A stretch of 64,000 nt of DNA from Mesorhizobium_G sp050247155. Lineage in GTDB: Bacteria; Pseudomonadota; Alphaproteobacteria; Rhizobiales; Rhizobiaceae. The notes below the pieces were generated by a model. That model had not been told where the DNA came from. It did not search any database and saw only the letters and a list, made by a program, of their open reading frames with translations. Positions 1 through 9,556 of the stretch are shown here, one piece after another. Location of the stretch: positions 52,450-116,449 of the forward strand of contig JBFWUS010000004.1 of assembly GCA_050247155.1 (NCBI GenBank). The letters are read 5' to 3'. Positions within the stretch are counted from its first letter, which is position 1. Each line of letters begins with the position of its first letter. Both the position numbers and the translations under genes were made by a program.

Positions 1-3000
1 GCAAGAACCACTCCGTAACGCTGCACAAGCGGCTGACCACGCCTCACGACCCTTCCCAGGCCGCGCTGCTTGGCCTGCAGGAACTGCTTGACCTGCAGAA
101 CATCAGCCATAGGGATGTCGGCGAGATCGTTCACGGCACCACGCTGGTCACCAACGCCGTCATCGAGCGCAAAGGCGCGCCGGTCGGGCTGATCACGACC
201 CGCGGCTTCCGCGACCTGCTCGAAATGGGAACGGAGCAGCGCTACGACATCTATGATCTGTTCGTCTCGTTCCCCGACCCGATGGTCAGCCGTGACCTGC
301 GCCTCGAGGTCGGCGAGCGCATGACGGCGGCCGGCGACGTGGAAACGCCGCTTGACGAGGCGGAGGTCCTGCTCGCGGCGAAGGCGCTGGTCGCCCAAGG
401 CTGCGAAGCCGTGGCCATCGCCTTCATCCACTCCTACGCCAATGCTGCGCATGAGCGCCGCGCCGCCAACATCATCCGCGCCGCCTTTCCCGAACTCTCG
501 ATTTCGCTGTCGAGCGAGGTTGTGGCCGAAATGGGCGAATATCAGCGCACGGTCACCACCTGCGCCAACGCCTTCGTGCAGCCTTTGATGCACCGCTACC
601 TGACCAAATTGGAACGGTCCCTGCGCAGTGCCGGTTTCACCGGTTCGCTGCGGCTCATGCACTCCGCCGGCGGGCTTATGTCGCTGGAGACCGCGCGCGA
701 CTTTCCGATCCGGCTCCTGGAAAGCGGCCCGGCGGGTGGCGGGCTGGCGACCGCGCTGTTTGGCCAGGTCGCCGGGCTTTCGGACGTCATCTCCTTCGAC
801 ATGGGCGGCACCACCGCCAAGGCCTGCATGATCGAGAACGGCCGCGCTGAAATCTCGCCGATGATGGAGGCCGCGCGCGTCCACCGCTTCGTCAAGGGCT
901 CCGGCCTGCCGATCAAGGCGCCGGTGATCGAGATGATCGAGATCGGCGCCGGCGGCGGCTCGATCGCCGCCATCGACGACGTCGGCCTGCTGAAGGTCGG
1001 CCCGCATTCCGCCAGTTCCGATCCCGGTCCGGCCTGCTACGGCATGGGCGGCAAGCAGCCGACGGTCACCGACGCAAATCTGACGCTCGGCTATTACGAC
1101 CCCGATTTCTTCCTCGGCGGCCGCATGAAACTCGACCTCGCCGCCGCCCGCGCCGCGATTGCGCGCGTAGCGGCGCCGCTGGGGCTGTCGATCGAAGTGG
1201 CCGCGCTCGGCATCCATAAGGTCGTCGTCGAGAGCATGGCGTCGGCTGCGCGCGTCCACCTCGTGGAACGGGGCAAGGATCCGCGCGAATACTCAATGGT
1301 CGGCTTCGGCGGCGCCGGTCCGGCCCATGCGGTCGACGTGGCGCGCGCCATGGGCATCGGCTCCGTTCTGATCCCCCCGGCATCGGGCGCGGCCTCCGCG
1401 CTCGGCTTCCTCGCCGCACCGCTGTCCTTCGAGGGCGTGCGTTCGCTGCGCGTGGAATTGAAGCCAGGTTTCGATGCCGAGGCGGTTAACACGCTGCTGA
1501 CGGATCTCGAGAACGAGGGACGCCACCATCTCACCCGCTCGGGCATCGAGGCGAAGGACACTGTGGTCGAGCGCAGCGCGGACATGCGGCTTGTCGGCCA
1601 GATGCACGACATCAGCGTGCCGCTGCCCGCAACGACGCTCGGCGAAGCCGACCTGCCGGCGATCCGCGAGGCCTTTGTTCGCGCCTATTCGGCTCGCTAT
1701 GCTGAGCCTTTCGAGGGCGCGCGCTTCGAGTCGGTCAACTTCCGCGTCCGCGTCGCCGGCCCCACGCCACAACTTTCGCTGACGGGTGCAACAGGCGGCG
1801 GCGATGCCGCCAACCGCGTCAAGGGTCACCGCACCTGCTGGTTCGACGAAGGCGAGTTCAAGACTGCCGTGTATGATCGCTATGCGCTGCGGACCGGTGA
1901 CAACATCCCCGGACCAGCCATCATCGAGGAGCGGGAATCCACCACCGTCATCGGTCCGTCGGACAGCGTGACGATCGACGCCGGCCAGAATCTTTGCGTC
2001 CAGGTGGGCGCACTCAAGGCTGTTGACGCCGTCGTCACCGCGGAGATGTCGCGGGCCGAAGCGGTGGCGCGTATCAAGGGCGATCCGATCGGCCTCGAGA
2101 TCATGTGGTCGCGCCTCGTCAACGTCGTCGAGGAGATGTGGCTGACCGTGTGCAGGACCGCCTTCTCGCTGGTCATTGCCGAGGCGCAGGACTTTGCCTG
2201 CGAACTCCTCGACAAGGATGGCGAGACGCTGGCCCATAGCCCGCGGGCCATGCCGGTCTTCAACCTGACGCTTCCGCGTGCCGTAAAGGCGCTGCTGGCG
2301 CGTTACCCAGCGCAGACGCTCAAGCCCGGCGACGTGCTGATCACTAACGACCCCTGGCTCTGTGCCGGCCACCTCTTCGACATCGCTATCGTCACGCCGG
2401 CGTTCCGCAACGGCCAGCTTGTCGGCCTGATGGGCACGGTCGGCCACGTCTCGGATATCGGCGGCACCAAGGACTCGCTTCATGCCCGCGAAATCTACGA
2501 GGAAGGGCTGCAGATCCCGCCAATGAAGATCTTCGAGGCGGGCAAGCCCAACGAGACTTTGATCCAGCTCATCCGCCAGAATGTCCGCAACGGCGAACAG
2601 GTTCTCGGCGACATCTTCTCCTTTGTCGCGGCCAACGCGCTGGGCGCCGAGCGTCTCGAAGCCTTCATGCACGATTACGGAATGCATGACCTGGGCGCGC
2701 TGGCAGAAGTCGTGCAAGGTCTGTCCGAAAAGGCCATGCGCGACGCGATCCGGGCGCTGCCCGATGGCGAATACCGCTCTGTCATCACCAACAACCCGCT
2801 AGGCGAGAAGATCAGCTATCCGGTTCTCGTGAAGGTCGAAGGCGATACCATCACCGTCGATTTCGATGGCGCCCCGCCGCAATTGCCACAGGGCGGCCTG
2901 AACTCCACGCTGAACTACACGGCGGCGCATGCGACCTACCCGCTGAAGTGCATGCTCACACCGACGGTGCGAGGCAATGCCGGATGCTATCGACCGTTCA

Positions 3001-3776
3001 CGGTGACGGCGCCGGAAGGCTCCATCCTGAACCCGACCTATCCTGCGGCGGTGAACCTGCGCACACGCACCGGCTGGTATCTTGCGCCGAACATCTTTGC
3101 CGCGCTCTCCTCGGCCTCACCGGATATGGTCCAGTCCTTCACCGGACTCGCTGTGGCCGCAAACGTCTACGGCCAGACCAAGGACGGGCAATTCTATTCC
3201 GACATGCTCTTCTGCGGCGGCGGCCAGGGCGGCTCGGAGCGCGGCGACGGCCATTCCTCACTCCTCTGGCCGACCTCGGCCGCCAACACCTCGATCGAGC
3301 TAATGGAAAGCCGCGTGCCCGTGCTGGTGCTGGAGAAGGCGTTCCGGGCGGACAGCGGCGGCGCCGGCAGGATGCGCGGCGGCCTCGGCCAGGTCGTGCG
3401 CTTCCGCAAGCGTGACGCGGACGGACTGGAGATGCTGATTTCGGTCTACCCTGAAGGCGTCGACAATCCGATCGACGGTCTGTTCGGCGGCAAGGCCGGC
3501 GGCGGGGCGCGCGGGCGCGTGCTCTCCACCGACGGTCGCGTGTTGCGCGATTGCGGTACCGGCGAACTGGTGTCGCTGCACCGGACCGACCAGGTGGTCG
3601 AGCTCGTGCTCGCCGGCGGCTCCGGCTACGGCAACTCTGCCGAGCGTTCCCCGGAAGCGATCTCCCGCGACCTAGCGCTTGGCTTCGTGACGCCCGATCA
3701 TGTGTCGCTCAACTATCGCCACGAACCGGGAACCTCGGGAACGGTAGCGCCGCAGGAGAACGTGGCCTGGGCCTGA
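1..3776 (+). CDS. Hydantoinase A/B fusion, 5-oxoprolinase family (5' end outside window)
   Basis: The frame is open from position 3, so the true start lies upstream; 1257 codons are visible. The first half is a HyuA module with the acetate-kinase-like ATPase signature DMGGTTAK near nt 798 and the glycine-rich segment GFGGAGPAHA near nt 1303. The second half, from about nt 2079, is a HyuB module containing ITNDPW and GTVGHVSDIGG. Such fusions (5-oxoprolinase, N-methylhydantoinase, caprolactamase) hydrolyse cyclic amides or hydantoins with ATP in the cytoplasm. It is followed 84 bp later by a peptide-type ABC importer on the same strand, which suggests the transporter brings in the substrate or a precursor. 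The exact substrate cannot be read from the sequence. The family call is firm; 5-oxoproline versus another lactam is open. Confidence 0.93.
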   Translation, partial: KNHSVTLHKRLTTPHDPSQAALLGLQELLDLQNISHRDVGEIVHGTTLVTNAVIERKGAPVGLITTRGFRDLLEMGTEQRYDIYDLFVSFPDPMVSRDLRLEVGERMTAAGDVETPLDEAEVLLAAKALVAQGCEAVAIAFIHSYANAAHERRAANIIRAAFPELSISLSSEVVAEMGEYQRTVTTCANAFVQPLMHRYLTKLERSLRSAGFTGSLRLMHSAGGLMSLETARDFPIRLLESGPAGGGLATALFGQVAGLSDVISFDMGGTTAKACMIENGRAEISPMMEAARVHRFVKGSGLPIKAPVIEMIEIGAGGGSIAAIDDVGLLKVGPHSASSDPGPACYGMGGKQPTVTDANLTLGYYDPDFFLGGRMKLDLAAARAAIARVAAPLGLSIEVAALGIHKVVVESMASAARVHLVERGKDPREYSMVGFGGAGPAHAVDVARAMGIGSVLIPPASGAASALGFLAAPLSFEGVRSLRVELKPGFDAEAVNTLLTDLENEGRHHLTRSGIEAKDTVVERSADMRLVGQMHDISVPLPATTLGEADLPAIREAFVRAYSARYAEPFEGARFESVNFRVRVAGPTPQLSLTGATGGGDAANRVKGHRTCWFDEGEFKTAVYDRYALRTGDNIPGPAIIEERESTTVIGPSDSVTIDAGQNLCVQVGALKAVDAVVTAEMSRAEAVARIKGDPIGLEIMWSRLVNVVEEMWLTVCRTAFSLVIAEAQDFACELLDKDGETLAHSPRAMPVFNLTLPRAVKALLARYPAQTLKPGDVLITNDPWLCAGHLFDIAIVTPAFRNGQLVGLMGTVGHVSDIGGTKDSLHAREIYEEGLQIPPMKIFEAGKPNETLIQLIRQNVRNGEQVLGDIFSFVAANALGAERLEAFMHDYGMHDLGALAEVVQGLSEKAMRDAIRALPDGEYRSVITNNPLGEKISYPVLVKVEGDTITVDFDGAPPQLPQGGLNSTLNYTAAHATYPLKCMLTPTVRGNAGCYRPFTVTAPEGSILNPTYPAAVNLRTRTGWYLAPNIFAALSSASPDMVQSFTGLAVAANVYGQTKDGQFYSDMLFCGGGQGGSERGDGHSSLLWPTSAANTSIELMESRVPVLVLEKAFRADSGGAGRMRGGLGQVVRFRKRDADGLEMLISVYPEGVDNPIDGLFGGKAGGGARGRVLSTDGRVLRDCGTGELVSLHRTDQVVELVLAGGSGYGNSAERSPEAISRDLALGFVTPDHVSLNYRHEPGTSGTVAPQENVAWA

Positions 3777-3794
3777 CCGCCCCATCGAGATCCG

Positions 3795-3819
3795 GCGGCG
3801 CCAGGCCAACTGGCGCCGC
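3795..3819 (+). terminator. Intercistronic hairpin between hydantoinase and binding-protein genes
   Basis: A perfect 10-bp stem (GCGGCGCCAG / CTGGCGCCGC) with a 5-nt GCCAA loop lies 19 bp after the hydantoinase stop codon. It is followed only by TCATTTGC, not a real T-run, so it may be a leaky terminator or a stabilising stem rather than a full stop. It could allow different expression of the enzyme and the transporter. Confidence 0.45.
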
Positions 3820-3860
3820 TCATTTGCAATGACGACCAGACACTCGACAGGAGCAATGCA

Positions 3861-5432
3861 ATGACCTCTGACCAGTTCAACATCTCGCGGCGCGGCCTGC
3901 TGGCCCTCGCCGGCGTCGGCCTCGCCACTTCGGTTTTCCCGCGTCAGCTCTTCGCCCAGTCGGGCGGCGTCCTGATCATCGCCGCCGGCCAGGACATCCC
4001 CAATTTCGACCCGCACACCGCGACGGGCTATTCCGCGTCCTTCTTCCTGCGCAACGTCTATGACCCGCTCGTGCGCATCTCGGGCAACCCTCCGGTGCCC
4101 GCGCCGGGCATCGCCGAGAGCTGGACGACCAGCCCCGACGGAACCGAGTACACGTTCGTCCTGAACAAGGCCGCGAAGTTCCATTCCGGCAATGCCGTCA
4201 CCGCCGACGACGTGGTCTATTCCTTCGGCCGCGCACTGAAGCTGGCCAAGGGCAATTCGTGGATGATCCGCGACATCGTCACCGCCGAGGGCGCGACGGC
4301 GGTCGACGCGAACACGGTGAAGTTCAAGCTCACGGCTCCCTTCGCGCCGTTCCTGCAGGTGCTGCCGTGGATCTTCGTCGTCGAGAAAGCGGTGGTCGAG
4401 GCCAATCTCGGCAGCGACAATGGCGAGACCTATCTCATGACCAACGCCGCCGGCTCGGGTCCCTTCGCCGTGGCCCGCGCCGAGGTCGGGACGCTCTACC
4501 AGCTCGCCCGTGCTCCGGAAGCCTGGCAGGCCGGCGGCGGCAACCTTGAAGGCGTCATCTGGCAGATCGTGCGTGAAACCGCTACGCAGCGGCTGATGAT
4601 CCAGCGCGGCGAGGCGCACATCGCCACCGACCTGACCAGCGAGGATATGGACGCCCTGAAGGACGCCCCCGGCGTCGTCAGCATCATCGAGCCGGAATAC
4701 CGCACCTTCTCGATCAAGATGAACACGCAGAGCGGCCCCTGCGCCGACGTCAACCTGCGCAAGGCGATTTCCTACGCCACCAACTACCAGGCGATCCTCG
4801 ACGCCGCCGGCTATGCCGACCTGATGAAGGGCCCGCTGCCGAACGGCATTCTCGGCTTCGACGCCAATCTCGTCGCCTATGGCACCGATCTCGCCAAGGC
4901 GAAGGAGTACATGGCGAAGTCGGCGAAGCCGGAGGGCGGGTTCACGCTCAAGATGTTCCACGTCTCGGGCCTCGAGCAGCAGCGCCGCTGGGCCCTCATC
5001 ATGCTCGACAGCCTGAAGCAGTTGAACATCGACCTCGAGATCGTGCCGATGAACTGGCCCGATATGGTGACCGCCTGCAAGTCGGCCGAAACCTTCCCGG
5101 ACCTGTTCCCCGTCTATCAGACGGCGAACTACGGCGATCCGGACAACATCGCCTATGCGGCCTATCATTCGTCGCGCAACGGCGGCTGGCAGAACGCCGT
5201 CTACAAGAATCCGGAAGTCGACGCCCTGATCGAGGCCGGACGCAAGGAGATCGATCAGGCCAAGCGCGTGGCGATCTACGGCGACTTCCAGAAGAAGGTC
5301 GTGGAGGATGCGCCGGACGTCTTCGGCGTACTGGAGCGCCGCAAGCTAGCCATGCGCGACAACGTGAAGGACTATCACTTCACGCCGGTCGCCTCCAATG
5401 CGATCGAGGCCTGGGGCCTGTCGCTCGGTTAA
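3861..5432 (+). CDS. ABC transporter substrate-binding protein, SBP_bac_5 (DppA/OppA) family
   Basis: A 523-residue periplasmic solute-binding protein. The N-terminus has a twin-arginine-type signal (SRRGLLALAGVG, cleavage near LFAQ), followed by the family-5 pattern NFDPH and a YTFVLNKAAKFHSG segment. AGGAG upstream supports this ATG. The protein would capture a peptide, opine or amide-like ligand and deliver it to the two permeases encoded next. It is the first of five transporter genes on one strand. Ligand identity is inferred only from the hydantoinase neighbour. The twin-arginine signal is noteworthy because most family members use Sec, though Tat signals are not rare among binding proteins in rhizobia. 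Confidence 0.95.
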   Translation: MTSDQFNISRRGLLALAGVGLATSVFPRQLFAQSGGVLIIAAGQDIPNFDPHTATGYSASFFLRNVYDPLVRISGNPPVPAPGIAESWTTSPDGTEYTFVLNKAAKFHSGNAVTADDVVYSFGRALKLAKGNSWMIRDIVTAEGATAVDANTVKFKLTAPFAPFLQVLPWIFVVEKAVVEANLGSDNGETYLMTNAAGSGPFAVARAEVGTLYQLARAPEAWQAGGGNLEGVIWQIVRETATQRLMIQRGEAHIATDLTSEDMDALKDAPGVVSIIEPEYRTFSIKMNTQSGPCADVNLRKAISYATNYQAILDAAGYADLMKGPLPNGILGFDANLVAYGTDLAKAKEYMAKSAKPEGGFTLKMFHVSGLEQQRRWALIMLDSLKQLNIDLEIVPMNWPDMVTACKSAETFPDLFPVYQTANYGDPDNIAYAAYHSSRNGGWQNAVYKNPEVDALIEAGRKEIDQAKRVAIYGDFQKKVVEDAPDVFGVLERRKLAMRDNVKDYHFTPVASNAIEAWGLSLG

Positions 5433-5462
5433 GCCGGTTCCGGCCAGGATCGTTGCGATTTT

Positions 5463-5482
5463 GCGGCTGAGGCTGAAGCCGC
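5463..5482 (+). other. Small hairpin in the binding-protein/permease gap
   Basis: GCGGCT and AGCCGC flank an 8-nt loop 30 bp after the binding-protein stop codon. Stems in this place often protect the abundant binding-protein mRNA, and the permease transcript being lower would fit. No T-run follows. This is a weak structural call. Confidence 0.25.
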
Positions 5483-5549
5483 GCGATACGACAATCGAAT
5501 ATTTGGCGGGCCTCCGGGCCCGTCAAGGCCCGAGGGGAGGACATCGGCA

Positions 5550-6557
5550 ATGCTGCGTTTCATCCTGTGGCGGCTTCTGCTGCTGATACCGGTGATCGTC
5601 GGGCTGACGATCATCATGTTCGCCATTGCCCGTATTCTGCCGGGCGATCCGGTCTCGCTCGCCGCCGGCCCGAACGCCACGAAAGCCGAAGTCGCGGCCC
5701 TGGCCACGGAGTATGGCCTGGACAAGCCGATCTGGGAGCAGTACGCGATTTATGTTTCCGGCCTTGTCCATGGCAATCTCGGAACTTCGCTGCTTACCCG
5801 CCGTCCCGTCGCCGCCGATATCGCCGCTTACCTCCCCGCCACCCTGGAACTCGTTTTCGCGGCGATGTTCATCGCCGTGGCGGTCGGAATTCCGCTCGGC
5901 CTCGTGACCGCCGTCTGGCGCAACCGCTGGCCGGACTATCTTGCGCAGGTCGGTGCCATCGGCGCCATCTCCATGCCGCGCTTCTTCCTGGGGCTCCTGC
6001 TGCAACTGTGCTTCGCCATGTGGCTCATGTGGCTGCCGCTCGGCGGACGCCTGCCGATCGTCGTCATTCCGCCGCCCAAGATCACTGGCTTCCTGACCAT
6101 CGACTCCCTGGTCGCCGGCAACTGGACGGCCTTCATCATGGCGCTTCGCCACCTCACGCTGCCGGCCATCGCGATGTCGCTCTCGCCGCTTGCGACGATC
6201 ATGCGCATGATGCGCTCCTCGACCATCGAGGTGATGCAGCAGGACTATGTGATGACCGCCCGCGCGCTCGGTCTGCCGTCCACCAAAATCATCACCAAAT
6301 ACGTCGCCCGCAACGCGGTCTCGGCCACGCTCACCGTGATCGGCCTCTATTTCGGCTGGCTGCTCGGCGGCACCGTGCTGGTCGAGACCGTGTTCGACTG
6401 GCCTGGTCTCGGCCTCTATGCCACCAAGGCCATCGTCTCGCAGGACATGATGCCGGTGATCGGCGTGGCCCTGGTCATCGGCCTGCTCTTCGTCATCGCC
6501 AATCTCGTCATCGACGTGCTTTACGGCGTCATCAACCCGAAGGTCCGCTACTCATGA
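5550..6557 (+). CDS. ABC transporter permease, DppB/OppB type
   Basis: A 335-residue inner-membrane permease with an N-terminal transmembrane helix (FILWRLLLLIPVIVGLTIIM), the DppB-type segment ARILPGDPV, and further hydrophobic segments. The inner-membrane EAA-like loop is near residues 225-245 (MTARALGLPSTKIITKYVA). The start is supported by a strong GAGGGGAGGA ribosome site at 5532-5541. It overlaps the next gene by 4 bp (ATGA), indicating translational coupling. It forms the transport channel with the following permease. Confidence 0.95.
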   Translation: MLRFILWRLLLLIPVIVGLTIIMFAIARILPGDPVSLAAGPNATKAEVAALATEYGLDKPIWEQYAIYVSGLVHGNLGTSLLTRRPVAADIAAYLPATLELVFAAMFIAVAVGIPLGLVTAVWRNRWPDYLAQVGAIGAISMPRFFLGLLLQLCFAMWLMWLPLGGRLPIVVIPPPKITGFLTIDSLVAGNWTAFIMALRHLTLPAIAMSLSPLATIMRMMRSSTIEVMQQDYVMTARALGLPSTKIITKYVARNAVSATLTVIGLYFGWLLGGTVLVETVFDWPGLGLYATKAIVSQDMMPVIGVALVIGLLFVIANLVIDVLYGVINPKVRYS

Positions 6558-7450
6558 CCGCGATCGAGCAAAACGCCGCGGGTGATGCCGCCACGCCCCG
6601 CAGCGACAGGCTGCGCCGCGCCCTGTTCCGCTTCTCGCAGAGCAGGCTGTCTCTGCTCGGCGCGGGCATCGTCGCGGTGGTGATCTTCTTCACCATTTTT
6701 GGCACCGTGCTCGCACCTTACCCCGAACACGTCGCAGGCGGCGTCGATACGCCAGCCCGTTTCCTGCCGCCTTCCGCGACCCATCCCTTCGGCACCAACG
6801 AGCTCGGCCAGGACGTGCTTTCGCTCGTCATGGCCGGCACCACCGTGTCGGTGCTCGCCGGCTTCGGCGTCGTGCTCATCGGCTCGGCGATCGGCACGCT
6901 TGTCGGCGCCGTCGCCGGCTTTGCCCGCGGCTGGGTGGACGAGGTGCTGATGCGGCTGACCGACCTCACGCTGACCATTCCTGGGTTGATCCTTGCTATG
7001 GCCATTGCCGCCGCCCTCGGGTCGGGCTTCGGCAACATGGTAATCGCGATCGCGCTATCATGGTGGCCCGGCTATGCGCGGCTGGTGCGCGGCGAGGTGC
7101 TCGCGGCGCGCGAGGAGGTCTACGTGACCGCCGCACGCGCACTCGGCGCCACGCCCAGGCGCATCCTCTTCCGCCATATCCTGCCCAACGTCGTCTCGCC
7201 CATCATCGTCAAGATGTCGCTGGACATGGGCTTCGCCATCCTCACCGTGGCCGGCCTCGGCTTCATCGGCATCGGTGTTCGCCCGCCGACGCCCGAATGG
7301 GGCACGCTGCTCTCCGTGTCGCGTTCCTACATGCCGGACTACTGGTGGACGGCGATGGCGCCCGGCATGGCGATGTTCCTGGCCGTGTTCGGCTTCAATC
7401 TTCTCGGCGACGGCCTGCGCGACGTTCTCGACCCGAAGGCGAGGCGCTGA
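6554..7450 (+). CDS. ABC transporter permease, DppC/OppC type
   Basis: A 298-residue permease. The same frame is open well upstream, but the correct start is the ATG at 6554, which overlaps the previous stop. The N-terminus is a polar cytoplasmic tail followed by a first membrane helix, then the DppC hallmark HPFGTNELGQDVLS. The C-terminus has the coupling loop YVTAARALGATPRRILFRHILPN in outline and ends LLGDGLRDVLDPKARR, typical of DppC. It pairs with the DppB-type permease. Confidence 0.95.
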   Translation: MTAIEQNAAGDAATPRSDRLRRALFRFSQSRLSLLGAGIVAVVIFFTIFGTVLAPYPEHVAGGVDTPARFLPPSATHPFGTNELGQDVLSLVMAGTTVSVLAGFGVVLIGSAIGTLVGAVAGFARGWVDEVLMRLTDLTLTIPGLILAMAIAAALGSGFGNMVIAIALSWWPGYARLVRGEVLAAREEVYVTAARALGATPRRILFRHILPNVVSPIIVKMSLDMGFAILTVAGLGFIGIGVRPPTPEWGTLLSVSRSYMPDYWWTAMAPGMAMFLAVFGFNLLGDGLRDVLDPKARR

Positions 7451-7451
7451 C

Positions 7452-8489
7452 ATGACCACCCCTCTCCTTTCCATCCGCGATCTGCATCTCAAGATGTCGA
7501 GCTTCGACGGTCAGGCGCATGTCCTAAACGGCATCAACCTGACCGTGAAGCGAGGCGAGATCTGGGGACTCGTCGGCGAAAGCGGCTGCGGCAAGTCGCT
7601 GACGGGCCTATCCGTCTCGCGCCTGCAGCCGTCGCCGCCAGCCCGCTACACCGCCGGCGAGATCGTGCTCGAAGGACAGGATCTTCTGAAACTCAGTCAA
7701 GCCGAGATGCAGCGGCTGCGCGGCAAGCGCATCGGCATGATCTTCCAGGACCCAACGACCAATCTCAACCCCGCCTTCCGCATCGGCGAGCAACTCGTCG
7801 ACGTGGCGCTGGCCGCTGCGCAACACGATCCTGGCGTGCTCGGCTGCCCGCCCGATGCCAGCCGGCGCGCGCGCCGCAAAGCCGCACGCAAGCTGGCCGG
7901 CGAAATGCTGGCACGCGTCGGCATACCCAACGCGCAGGCCAGGCTCGACAGCTATCCGCATCAATTCTCCGGCGGCATGCGCCAGCGGGTGCTGATCGCC
8001 ATGGCCCTGATCGGACGTCCGGACCTTCTCATCGCCGACGAGCCGACGACCGCGCTCGACGTGTCCGTGCAGGCACAAATTCTCGAGCTCATCAAGAACA
8101 GCGTCAAGGATTTCGACATGGGGGTGGTGCTCATCACCCACAACCTCGGCGTCGTCGCCCAAACATGCAGTCATGTCGCGGTGATGTATGCGGGAAACAT
8201 CGTTGAAAGCGGGCCGGTCGCGGCGGTGATCGGCGATCCTGTCCACCCCTATACGCGTGCCCTGATGTCGGCGATCCCGACCCGGGACACCAAGCGCGGC
8301 GAGCTTCGCGGTCTGGCCGGTTCGGTGCCGAACCTGTTTACCCCGCCGCCGGGCTGCCGCTTCGCACCACGCTGCCAGTTCGCCCTGCCGGCCTGCACTG
8401 CGGCCATGCCCGCGTCGGTTTCCGTCGGTCACGGCCACACGGCCGCCTGCATCCGCACCGCCGAGATGGAGGCGCTTGTCCATGGCTGA
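7452..8489 (+). CDS. ABC transporter ATP-binding protein, DppD/OppD type
   Basis: A 345-residue ATPase starting at the ATG one base after the dppC-type stop. Walker A is GESGCGKS, the signature is FSGGMRQR and Walker B is LLIADEPTTALD. The C-terminal oligopeptide/dipeptide extension contains PPPGCRFAPRC, whose cysteines in the OppD/DppD group can hold an iron-sulfur cluster. It energises uptake together with the DppF-type ATPase that follows. An in-frame extension upstream of 7452 is not needed because it would overlap the permease. Confidence 0.95.
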   Translation: MTTPLLSIRDLHLKMSSFDGQAHVLNGINLTVKRGEIWGLVGESGCGKSLTGLSVSRLQPSPPARYTAGEIVLEGQDLLKLSQAEMQRLRGKRIGMIFQDPTTNLNPAFRIGEQLVDVALAAAQHDPGVLGCPPDASRRARRKAARKLAGEMLARVGIPNAQARLDSYPHQFSGGMRQRVLIAMALIGRPDLLIADEPTTALDVSVQAQILELIKNSVKDFDMGVVLITHNLGVVAQTCSHVAVMYAGNIVESGPVAAVIGDPVHPYTRALMSAIPTRDTKRGELRGLAGSVPNLFTPPPGCRFAPRCQFALPACTAAMPASVSVGHGHTAACIRTAEMEALVHG

Positions 8490-9306
8490 CATCATGCTTG
8501 AAATCGACAATGTGTCGAAGATTTATCCCGGACGTCGAGGCATCTTCGGCAAGTCCGCCGATGTCCAGGCGCTGAAGAACGTCTCGCTAACCGTGCGCAA
8601 GGGCGAAAGCTTCGGCCTCGTCGGCGAAAGCGGCTCGGGCAAGACGACACTGACGCGCTCCATCCTGCATCTGGAAACCCCGAGCTCGGGCAGCATCCGC
8701 GTGCAGGGACAGGACCTCGGGAAACTTTCCGACGCTGAGCTGCGGCGACTGCGCGCGCGCGTACAGATCGTGTTCCAGGATCCTTACGCGTCGCTCAATC
8801 CGCGCATGTCTGTGCACGACATCGTCACCGAGCCCCTGCTGATCCACCAAGAGACGCTTGGCATGACGCGCAGGCAGCGCAGCGACCGCGCCGCGGAGCT
8901 GCTTTCGCTCGTCGGCCTTGGCCCGCAGTACCTCCCCCGTTATCCGCATGAATTCTCCGGCGGCCAGCGTCAGCGTATCTGCATCGCGCGCGCGCTCGCC
9001 TCGGGACCGGAACTGCTGCTGCTCGACGAGCCGACCTCGGCGCTCGACGTATCGGTGCAGGCACAGGTTCTCAATCTCTTGTGCGAACTGCAGGATCGCC
9101 TGGGGCTGACCTATTTCTTCATCAGCCACGACCTCGCGGTGGTCCGATATCTCTGCAATCGCGTGGCCTTGATCAACCGCGGCGAAATCGTCGAACAAGG
9201 CGACAGCGCCGACATCTTCGACGCTCCGAAAAGCGAGTATGCCCGCATATTGATCGGCGCGATGCCGGAGGTGAAAGTACCCGAAAACACCGGTCTCATT
9301 GGCTGA
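8482..9306 (+). CDS. ABC transporter ATP-binding protein, DppF/OppF type
   Basis: A 274-residue ATPase with Walker A GESGSGKTT, signature FSGGQRQR and Walker B LLLLDEPTSALD. I use the ATG at 8482 rather than the TTG two codons earlier. It overlaps the preceding ATPase gene by 8 bp. Unlike many DppF proteins it ends soon after the nucleotide-binding domain, without the cysteine-rich tail seen in its partner. It is the last gene of the transporter operon; the accessory region begins just downstream. Confidence 0.94.
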   Translation: MADIMLEIDNVSKIYPGRRGIFGKSADVQALKNVSLTVRKGESFGLVGESGSGKTTLTRSILHLETPSSGSIRVQGQDLGKLSDAELRRLRARVQIVFQDPYASLNPRMSVHDIVTEPLLIHQETLGMTRRQRSDRAAELLSLVGLGPQYLPRYPHEFSGGQRQRICIARALASGPELLLLDEPTSALDVSVQAQVLNLLCELQDRLGLTYFFISHDLAVVRYLCNRVALINRGEIVEQGDSADIFDAPKSEYARILIGAMPEVKVPENTGLIG

Positions 9307-9556
9307 GAAGGCTTGCGACCGAAGCCGCGCCTCCTCGGCGGCCCGATGGTCTTGGTGCTTGATCCGGCATTTGATGGTGCAATTCTGTTGTAGGAATGGA
9401 GGGAGGCACTGGTTCTGTCGCAAATTTTGGCCAGTAACCGGACGAGACCATGTGAATTCGATCAAGCGGCCAAAGCGGCGAACTGCCGGGAGGGGTAGTG
9501 CGTAGAGCCGAACTGGCCTGTCAATGACAATCGGGGGTCTGACGCGATCTCGATGA
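9307..9556. other. Gap between transporter operon and transposase remnant
   Basis: I find no convincing gene here. The stretch probably holds the junction between core and accessory DNA and the lost end of the ISL3-type element, but I could not recognise a terminal inverted repeat. Confidence 0.4.

Noticed and set aside
1293..2717. 474-codon open frame on the minus strand
   Set aside because: It lies entirely inside the hydantoinase gene in an antisense frame; composition follows the GC-rich codon shadow and no motif is seen.
3672..5168. 498-codon minus-strand frame opposite the binding-protein gene
   Set aside because: Shadow of the real gene; His/Arg/Gly-rich with no recognisable domain.
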